Source of the DNA: Chaenocephalus aceratus
Lineage: Eukaryota > Chordata > Actinopteri > Perciformes > Channichthyidae
Direction: 5' to 3'
Assembly: GCA_023974075.1 (NCBI GenBank)
Contig: JAMFTG010000045.1
Location: forward strand, 33,501-97,500
Length of the DNA stretch: 64,000 nt
Part shown: one piece after another, positions 57,442-64,000 of the stretch
Layout of the letters: each line of letters begins with the position of its first letter
How positions within the stretch are numbered: the first letter of the stretch is position 1
Position numbers and translations under genes: made by a program
Notes under the pieces: model-generated
Seen by the model: the letters and a program-made list of their open reading frames with translations, nothing else
The model's database searches: none
What the model was told of the DNA's origin: nothing

Positions 57442-57988
57442 TGTACGCACTTTTTTGTTGATGTGGTTAACAGCCATGCAGTACAGACATTCAGAAAAAG
57501 AATGCCCCTGAACCACCTATAATGGAGAATACATTTTGGACAACTGTAAAGACTGTCTGTCGAGACCCGGAGGAACAGGGCGCAAACGCAAAGCAAGACA
57601 TCTAAAGGAACTAAAGTGGACGACCGAATGTTGGTGTCCATAAAGGCTTGCCATCGTTTCCTGGTTCTGGCTGTCCATGGAGCACATGAGTAAATTGTTC
57701 CTCTTTGCATGCATATTGCCCTGATGAAATCCAAGGGCCCTTATTTCTGTCAGTAGTGAGCGATTGTCTGATGAACAGTCTATCAACAGTCAACAGCTTG
57801 TTTGATCCCTTGGAGCTTCAGATTCCCAGGTAGTACTTTCCAGTTTCTCTCATCAACACGGCGTAAGGAACTATGTGAATGGGCAACTCATTGTTCACAG
57901 GATTGCCTTGCCATTTAATACTGAAATGGATGGCGTTGAATCATGCACGTTACCCGCCAGATCAGAAATGAATACACTACAAAAGTTA

Positions 57989-58061
57989 TGCCCCGTGTGA
58001 GGCTTGAACTCACGACGGTCAGATTATGAGACTGACGCACTGCCTACTGCGCCAACGAGGC
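57989..58061 (-). tRNA. tRNA-Met (CAT), several substitutions
   Basis: 73 bases, anticodon CAT. Changes in the variable region (gaccgtcgtgag), T loop (gttcaag) and D/anticodon region (agtgcgtcag). Function doubtful. Confidence 0.65.
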
Positions 58062-58111
58062 CCAAAAGCAATATTCTGTTGGGTGACAATGGCGGAGGAC
58101 TGTCAAACATC

Positions 58112-58156
58112 TCCTCGTTAGTATAGTGGTCAGTATCCCCGCCTGTCACGTGGGAA
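58112..58156 (+). pseudogene. Truncated tRNA-Asp with complete D arm
   Basis: Starts tcctcgttagtatagtggtc with the full D arm and keeps the GTC anticodon loop. It breaks off after cacgtggga, where array 2 ends. Confidence 0.9.
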
Positions 58157-58157
58157 A

Positions 58158-58750
58158 GACGTGCTTAGGTGGCATAGAGTGACAGCCAATAAAATCGCAG
58201 CATTACTGATTCTCTCCATGGTGCTGAACCACCGTCTTAGCCAGCTGATATGTCTTCTGTTCGCAGGTTCGAGACCCGGTTGGGGCAAAGCCTGTGATAC
58301 ATAATCAAAGATAAAGAGCTATCTATGAATCAAGAAATGTGAATCCAAATGTCTTATAGTAACTATTATTGTGTTTATATTTATTTATTACCTTCAAAAG
58401 AAAATCTCTGAAGGTATTATTTATATTTAAGATATGGACCATGTAGTTAAATAATGTACTTATGAATGAGACATGTAGATATTAATCAAGAAAACATCTT
58501 TATTGTAGACAACAGAAACAAAGCAGATTATGTACAAAACATACAATATATAAGTAACAAAATAAGGTAGAAGTAAATAAAGTAAATAATATTTTGTTAA
58601 ATAAAGTAAATATAAAAAAGTAAATAAAGCAGTAGTAAATAGAGAATGATATAATGTAAATTTTTAAAACACACAGGATGACAATTTGGCATTAACAGAC
58701 ACACAGGAGGAAAACAACAGAAGTGATATCCCTATTGTGTTGTCAGGTAG
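58158..58750. other. Spacer between tRNA arrays, no gene
   Basis: 58263-58287 (gcaggttcgagacccggttg…) looks like a tRNA T arm and 3' end without a matching 5' half. The rest is AT-rich. Confidence 0.4.
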
Positions 58751-58825
58751 TGTTGAACATCCAGAAAATATCTTAAATCTTACAGTTTTTACTTCTATTT
58801 CCTGAACTGAATTACTAACGTTTTG

Positions 58826-58897
58826 TGGGAATGCGGGCATCGATCCCGCTACCTCTCGCATGCTAAGCGAGCGCTCTACCATTTGAGCTAATTCCCC
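58826..58897 (-). tRNA. tRNA-Ala (AGC), acceptor one base short
   Basis: The 3' acceptor strand reads attcccac where the other copies have attctccac. The body and anticodon loop ttAGCat are intact; 72 bases. Confidence 0.8.
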
Positions 58898-59030
58898 TAT
58901 ACAACAATACTTGTAGTACTTCTAAGTTGTTTTCTCCAATTCTCCTCCATGCCATTCCTTTCGAGGGCCTACATAAACACTCTGAATCTTGACCTGGCTC
59001 TTACATTTACTGGAAAACTGGTGAAAACAG

Positions 59031-59104
59031 TGGCCGAGTGGTTAAGGCAATGGACTGCTAATCCATTGTGCTCTGCACGCGTGTGTTCGAATCCCATCCT
59101 CGTG
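59031..59104 (+). pseudogene. tRNA-Ser (GCT) lacking the 5' acceptor strand
   Basis: Compared with 60872, the seven bases gacgagg at the 5' end are missing (acag|tggccgag). The body has anticodon GCT, with substitutions in the D/anticodon region (aaggcaatgg) and T stem (gtgtgttcg). Confidence 0.85.
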
Positions 59105-59436
59105 GTAGTAAGGTTTAGTTCAATGAAGCTGATGCAATATGGCAAAAAGCCTGTGATTTCGGCTTCAGCACACCAGGTAAACTGAACAAAAGACAGTTGA
59201 GGCTACCGAAAAACCAGGCGGAATGCTCTCCTTGTTTCGACAAGTCTGTTGTGGGCTGCCTGTCCTTCCATAATGCCACGTTCCAAATTTCCATATTGTT
59301 GGCTTGTAAGTGAGGAAATCGTTGTTAGACTTTGTGGTCTCGCTATCAGGTTGGCTGGAAAAGTTGAACATCCAGAAAATATCTTAAATCTTACAGTTTT
59401 ACCTTATATTTCCTGAACTGAAATACTAAAGTTTTG

Positions 59437-59508
59437 TGGAGAATGCGGGCATCGATCCCGCTACCTCTCCATGCGAAGCGAGCGCTCTACCATTTGAGCT
59501 AATTCCCC
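59437..59508 (-). pseudogene. tRNA-Ala-like with CGC anticodon, stem deletion
   Basis: The anticodon loop is ttCGCat instead of ttAGCat, and one base is missing from the 3' side of the anticodon stem (catggagag). Probably inactive. Confidence 0.75.
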
Positions 59509-59643
59509 TATACAACAATACTCTTGTAGTACTTCTAAGTTGTTTTCTCCAACTCTCCTCCATGCCATTCCTTTCGAGGGCCTACATAAACACTCTGAAT
59601 CTTGACCTGGCTCTTACATTGACTGGAAAACTGGTGAAAACAG

Positions 59644-59717
59644 TGGCCGAGTGGTTAAGGCGATGGACTCCTAATCCATTTTGCTCTGCACTCGTGGGTT
59701 CGAATCCCATCCTCGTC
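59644..59717 (+). pseudogene. tRNA-Ser-like with CCT anticodon, 5' strand missing
   Basis: The loop reads ctCCTaa in place of ctGCTaa, and the acceptor 5' strand is lost. The body otherwise matches tRNA-Ser. Confidence 0.8.
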
Positions 59718-60048
59718 GTAATAATGTTTAGTTCAAGAACCTGCTGCAATATGGTAAAAAGCCAACGATTTCGGCTTCAGCACACCAGGTAAACTGAACA
59801 AAAGACAGTTGAGGCCACCGAAAAACCAGGCGGAATGCTCCCCTTGTTTTGACAAGTCAGTTGTGGGCTACCTGTCCTTCCATAATTCCATGTTCCCAAT
59901 TACCATATTGTTGGCTTGTAAGTTAGGAAATCGTTGTTAGACTTTGTGGTCTCGCTATCAGGTTGGCAGGAAAAGTTGAACATCCAGAAAATATCTTAAA
60001 TCTTACAGTTTTTACCTTATATTCCTGAACTGAAATACTAAAGTTTTG

Positions 60049-60121
60049 TGGAGAATGTGGGCATCGATCCCCCTACCTCTCGCATGCGAAGCGAGCGCTC
60101 TACCATTTGAGCTAATTCCCC
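60049..60121 (-). tRNA. tRNA-Ala-like with CGC anticodon
   Basis: 73 bases with paired acceptor and anticodon stems and loop ttCGCat. T-stem change (ggggatcgat); function uncertain. Confidence 0.7.
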
Positions 60122-60256
60122 TATACAACAATACTCTTGTAGTACTTCTAAGTTGTTTTCTCCAATTCTCCTCCATGCCATTCCTTTCGAGGGCCTACAT
60201 AAACACTCTGAATCTTGACCTGGCTCTTACATTTACTGGACAACTGGTGAAAACAG

Positions 60257-60330
60257 TGGCCGAGTGGTTAAGGCGATGGACTGCTAATCCATTGTGCTCT
60301 GCACGCGTGGGTTCGAATCCCATCCTCGTC
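60257..60330 (+). pseudogene. tRNA-Ser (GCT) lacking the 5' acceptor strand
   Basis: The body matches tRNA-Ser-GCT fully (gcacgcgtgggttcgaatcc) but the same seven 5' bases are absent. Confidence 0.85.
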
Positions 60331-60661
60331 ATAGTTAGGTTTAGTTCAATGAAGCTGATGCAATATGGCAAAAAGCCTGTGATTTCGGCTTCAGCACACC
60401 AGGTAAACTGAACAAAGACAGTTGAGGCCACCGAAAAACCAGGCGGAATGCTCTCCTTGTTTTGACAAGTCTGTTCTGGGCTAACTGTCCTTCCATAATA
60501 CCACGTTCCTATTTACCATATTGTTGGCTTGTAAGTGAGGAAATCGTTGTTAGACTTTGTGGTCTCGCTATCAGGTTGGCAGGAAAATTGAACATCCAGA
60601 AAATATCTTAAATCTTACAGTTTTTACCTTCTATTTCCTGAACTGAAATACTAAAGTTTTG

Positions 60662-60734
60662 TGGAGAATGCAGGCATCGATCCCCCTACCTCTCACATGC
60701 TAAGCGAGCACTCTACCATTTGAGCTAATTCCCC
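60662..60734 (-). tRNA. tRNA-Ala (AGC), diverged
   Basis: 73 bases, anticodon AGC. Substitutions in the D stem (gagtgctcgc), anticodon stem (catgtgag) and T stem; possibly weak. Confidence 0.75.
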
Positions 60735-60871
60735 TATACAACAATGCTCTTGTAGTACTTCTAAGTTTTTTTCTCCAACTCTCCTCCATGCCATTCCTTT
60801 GAGGGCCGACGAAATAAACACTCTGAATCTTGACCTGGCTCTTACGTTTACTGGAAAACTGGTGAAAACAG

Positions 60872-60953
60872 GACGAGGTGGCCGAGTGGTTAAGGCGATG
60901 GACTGCTAATCCATTGTGCTCTGCATGCGTGGGTTCGAATCCCATCCTCGTCG
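60872..60953 (+). tRNA. tRNA-Ser (GCT)
   Basis: 82 bases, complete: acceptor GACGAGG/CCTCGTC plus G, A box tggccgagtgg, anticodon GCT, variable arm, B box. Only a TTT follows closely. Confidence 0.95.
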
Positions 60954-61285
60954 TAGTAAGGTTTAGTTCAATGATGCTGCTGCAATATGGCAAAAAGCCT
61001 GTGATTTCGGCTTCAGCACACCAGGTAAACTAAACAAAAGACAGTTGAGGCCACCGAAAAACCAGGCGGAATGCTCTCCTTGTTTTGACAAGTCTGTTGT
61101 GGGCTACCTGTCCTTCCATAATGCCATGTTCCCAATTACCATATTGTTGGCTTGTAAGTGAGGAAATCGTTGTTAGACTTTGTGGTCTCGCTATCAGGAT
61201 GGCTGGAAAAGATGAACATCCAGAAAATATCTTAAATCTTACAGTTTTTACCTTCTATTTCCTGAACTGAAATACTAAAGTCTTG

Positions 61286-61358
61286 TGGAGAATGCGGGCA
61301 TCGATCCCACTACCTCTCGCATGCTAAGCGAGCGCTCTACCATTTGAGCTAATTCCCC
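61286..61358 (-). tRNA. tRNA-Ala (AGC)
   Basis: 73 bases with matched acceptor (GGGGAAT/ATTCTCC plus A) and anticodon AGC; one T-stem change. Confidence 0.88.
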
Positions 61359-61492
61359 TATACAACAATACTCTTGTAGTACTTCTAAGTTGTTTTCTCC
61401 AACTCTCCTCCATGCCATTCCTTTCGAGGGCCGACATAAACACTCTGAATCTTGACCTGGCTCTTACGTTTACTGGAAAACTGGTGAAACAG

Positions 61493-61572
61493 GAAGAGGT
61501 GGCCGAGTGGTTAAGGCGATGGACTGCTAATCCATTGTGCTCTGCACGTGGGTTCGAATCCCATCCTCGTCG
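61493..61572 (+). tRNA. tRNA-Ser (GCT), variable arm two bases short
   Basis: 80 bases; acceptor GAAGAGG has one mismatch to CCTCGTC, and the variable arm reads gcacgtggg without the cg found in the other copies. Confidence 0.75.
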
Positions 61573-61859
61573 CAGTAAGGTTTAGTTCAATGAAGCTGCT
61601 GCAATATGGCAAAAAGCCTGTGATTTCAGCTTCAGCACACCAGGTACACTGAACAAAAGACAGTTGAGGAAAAACCAGGCGGAATGCTCTCCTTGTTTCG
61701 ACAAGTCAGTTGTGGGCTACCTGGCTTGTAAGTGAGGAAATTGTTGTTAGACTTTGTGGTCTCGCTATCAGGATGGCTGGAAAAGTTGAACATCCAGAAA
61801 ATATCTTAAATCTTACAGTTTTTACCTTCTATTTCCTGAACTGAAATACTAAAGTTTTG

Positions 61860-61905
61860 TGGAGAATGCGGGCATCGATCACGCTACCTCTCGCATGTTC
61901 CCCTA
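61860..61905 (-). pseudogene. tRNA-Ala remnant, internal deletion
   Basis: Keeps the 3' acceptor, T arm and part of the anticodon stem, then jumps from tcgcatg to ttcccc, losing the anticodon and D arm. This is the right end of array 3. Confidence 0.85.
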
Positions 61906-61935
61906 TACAACAGTGCTCGTGTAGTACTTCTAAGT

Positions 61936-62540
61936 TGCACAGATTAAAAGGCTAAAAATGATTGTTATACATGTTAAATATGTATAAATATATGTACATG
62001 TAGTTTTAGTTTAAATGTTTTTTTGTGGCTGGCTGGAAAGTATTTCATATATAATGTATTTGTATTTAAACAAGCTTAATTTATTACTATTTGTAATAAA
62101 AAATAAAAAAATGCTCTAATTTCCCAAAACAGCTGGTCACTGTAGTTGTTAAAAACATTACAGGAGTACATCATGCTTATTATTAGGGACTATTTTAAAG
62201 GTGGGGTAGGTAAGGATGGAGAAACCAGCTCGAGTGCGCTAGAATTTGAAAGTACACAACCGAAAAGAATCTGCCCTTCCTTCAGACTCCCCACAGAGCC
62301 CCCCCCCCCCCACCTTTAAGTGGTGTTAGTGAATATTTGTGACAGCAGGAAGGTGTAGGTGGTATTAACTAAAAAATATACAACAGTGTGTGAGTACGTT
62401 ACCCAAAAGTGTTGCTTATTAAAGTGTTTTCATAGTTTTTTGGAGGAAAAACATATATAATGTTTTTATTTATTTGTTGACAATATTCAGCTGAAAATGA
62501 AATGAACTCTGCTGGTCTACTTAATGTGGCCTGATTACAT
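61936..62540. other. No gene; poly-C tract
   Basis: AT-rich with a C run at ~62299-62311. No recognised feature. Confidence 0.45.
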
Positions 62541-62989
62541 TCTTAGACTTCTCGTAGGTGAACTGGGGCCATTCAGCTCAAACGGGCTTTACTAGGCAAG
62601 GAAGCATAGAGAACTCCGTGGCAGGCTTCCGCACCTTCATGTGTTCTAGAACAGAATGCCGAAGACAGGCCTGCCAATCTAGAACTCTCAGGCCTTCTGA
62701 AGCCACCAGGCTGCTGCTCAGAACCAACCCAGTTCAGACCTAAAGTCACTCTGTGCAGGTTCGCTCACACCTTAGTCTAGTTGTATCTACCACGAGACTG
62801 CAGCCATGTTTCATTTCCTAAGAAAGGTTTGTCTGACACTTTCTGAGCCATTTAGTTCAACCGAATGATACATGTTAGTTTGGCTTTGATCTTCTTTGAA
62901 AGCATTTTAAAGGCACAACTGTCCATCTTATATCAGTATTCATGCCACTTGTGTAATTAAATATGTTTATTTCTCCTTCTCCTCTACAG

Positions 62990-63829
62990 AACAACACCAG
63001 TGAAAAGGTTAAGGAGACCAGGAGCAAGCCGTGCTCCATCTCCAGTGGAAGGTAAGAGAAGTGAAAGTAGATAACTAAACAAATACCTGGGTCATGTAGG
63101 AAATGTGAGGTGGTGTCATATTAGACTAGTTTACTAGTCCTTGGGTGAGACTCTTCACCTGAACTTGCTCCTGTGGGTATTGTCCACAGTCTCTGACCAT
63201 TGCATGTATGATATATGTGGAATGTGTGTATATGTAAAGCGCTTTGAGTCATTGATAAAGCGCTATAATAAATGTAAGGAATTATTATTATTTTATTATT
63301 AAGATGTTTTGTTCACATGGTTTATGAATGAGAAGGAACACATATGTTATAAAACATGCTGTAAGCCAATAGAGCGGTCACTACTCTGCACTTCTAAGGG
63401 CAGTGTGCTCGGGACACGCACATCAAGCTGTAGTCAATCCTATGCACACTGTTGAGGAGAGGGCAGACTGTGGTTGGTAATGTATGTTGACTTTTATATT
63501 GTGTTCATGTTTTTATATAAATATTTTAAATAAATAAGCATGAAAGTTAACAGTGAGAGAAAGAAGGGAAAACAATTAGCAAATCTACATTTAATTGAGC
63601 ATTTCTTGCTCAATTAATTACTTGACTAATCGATGGGTCGGTTGAGTGAAAAATTGTTGTTCCATTTTTCAAATAATGCCATTTCAGAAAATGCTGTTTT
63701 CAGCCACCAGAATTGTTTTCATAATATTAAACTGACTATCTTTTGGTTACAGATCAAGAACGTTGTCTTGGACCTCGTGAGAATCGTTCGCTATTATCTG
63801 ACATGTTACGGACCAAATGCTTAATCTAG
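62990..63829 (+). CDS. 3' end of a host-like gene, last two exons
   Basis: Exon 62990-63051 follows ctccttctcctctacag and ends in ag|gtaaga. Exon 63753-63829 follows ttttggttacag. In one frame they join in phase (GTG GAA G|AT CAA) to read TPVKRLRRPGASRAPSPVED then QERCLGPRENRSLLSDMLRT and KCLI, stopping at TAG 63827-63829. The 63772-63824 stretch is acceptable coding sequence in that frame. The gene is not recognised; upstream exons were not identified (62545-62740 is open but unsupported). The intron holds a LINE tail. Confidence 0.5.
63205..63305 (+). mobile_element. L2-type LINE 3' tail
   Basis: tgtaaagcgctttgagtcat then gataaagcgctataataaat and ATT repeats form a typical fish LINE 3' terminus. 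It lies in the intron of the gene above. Confidence 0.7.
63306..63752. other. Rest of the intron, nothing recognised
   Basis: AT-rich, no domain or repeat ends recognised. Confidence 0.4.
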
Positions 63830-64000
63830 AAAATAATTGCCGGATAATTTATAAAATAACATTTATATAAAAAGTTATTTCAGGCCCGAATTCTCTGGAG
63901 TGTTAGTCAGATATGTTTGAGTTCCTGACCAATAGCTGTCTCACAGTTCCAGCTGCTTCCTAACATGTGTTCAGAGGTATTAACCCTTTGTGTTCCGTCT

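Larger units (their letters stand above)
51768..58157. repeat. tRNA array 2: ~1.9 kb unit, ~3.3 copies
   Basis: Order per unit: Met (-), Gly (-), a 3'-half relic, Met (-), Asp (+). Periods are 1902 and 1912 (Gly) and 1906, 1908, 1910 (first Met). A spacer block with tcaacagcttgtttgat and ctctcatcaacac occurs twice per unit, so the unit itself arose by an internal duplication. The last unit is shortened: Met is followed almost directly by a truncated Asp. Confidence 0.92.
58751..61935. repeat. tRNA array 3: ~611-624 bp unit, ~5 copies
   Basis: Each unit has tRNA-Ala (-) and, ~130 bp away, tRNA-Ser (+), transcribed away from one another. Ala genes start at 58826, 59437, 60049, 60662, 61286 and (remnant) 61860. 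Shared spacers include gttgaacatccagaaaatat and cttgacctggctcttac. Confidence 0.95.

Noticed and set aside
62558..62743. 61-residue open frame after a tag acceptor-like site as an upstream exon of the 63 kb gene
   Set aside because: It ends in its own stop and has no donor; kept out for lack of support.

Overview
This window looks like a repeat-dense stretch of a vertebrate genome, most probably a ray-finned fish. It shows GT-AG split genes, nuclear tRNA genes with internal boxes and T-run terminators, very many hAT-type transposon ends, L2-like LINE tails, Rex/RTE-like LINE debris, CA/TG microsatellites, and multi-copy fish gene families (P2RX7-C-like, THAP/Kolobok-like, KIAA1958-like). No bacterial-style operon is present. 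Family names come from recognising motifs by eye; no database search was run.

Layout. 1-16 kb: satellites, single hAT ends, MITE-like elements, a 5'-truncated LINE with a 12 bp target duplication, a 30 bp minisatellite, and a DNA element with nearly perfect long inverted ends (12.3-13.5 kb). 16.4-17.9 kb: a decayed coding relic. 17.9-26.2 kb: a minus-strand hAT transposase gene (48 bp coding minisatellite, TTF-like zinc finger, catalytic-region fragments, dimerisation motif). It is split at one TTAA by a 5.2 kb Kolobok-like element (19.1-24.3 kb). That element carries a plus-strand three-exon gene for a P2RX7 C-terminal (ballast) type zinc module and a converging minus-strand THAP gene that appears to lack its catalytic core. 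26.8-30.3 kb: a plus-strand spliced gene of unknown function with clean splice sites and a poly(A) signal.

30.4-43.6 kb: non-autonomous elements, including a hAT MITE with an 8 bp duplication, two nested hAT MITEs each with its own 8 bp duplication, LTR-like copies, a KIAA1958/Crypton-like pseudogene and several perfect hairpins. 43.6-48.5 kb: a minus-strand spliced gene whose last exon holds a 3.4 kb Pro-rich minisatellite that is almost stop-free in all three frames. 48.6-50.1 kb: an L2-type LINE.

50.1-61.9 kb: three adjacent tandem tRNA arrays. These are a ~0.5 kb unit with Ser-AGA and a Tyr 5'-half relic, a ~1.9 kb unit with two Met-CAT, one Gly-GCC and one Asp-GTC, and a ~0.61 kb unit with divergent Ala and Ser-GCT. 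The right-hand end of each array falls inside a truncated tRNA gene. 62.9-63.9 kb: two exons that read together as the 3' end of a plus-strand host gene.

Many coding relics are broken by single-base shifts, several of them in homopolymers, so part of the apparent decay may be sequencing error rather than biology.
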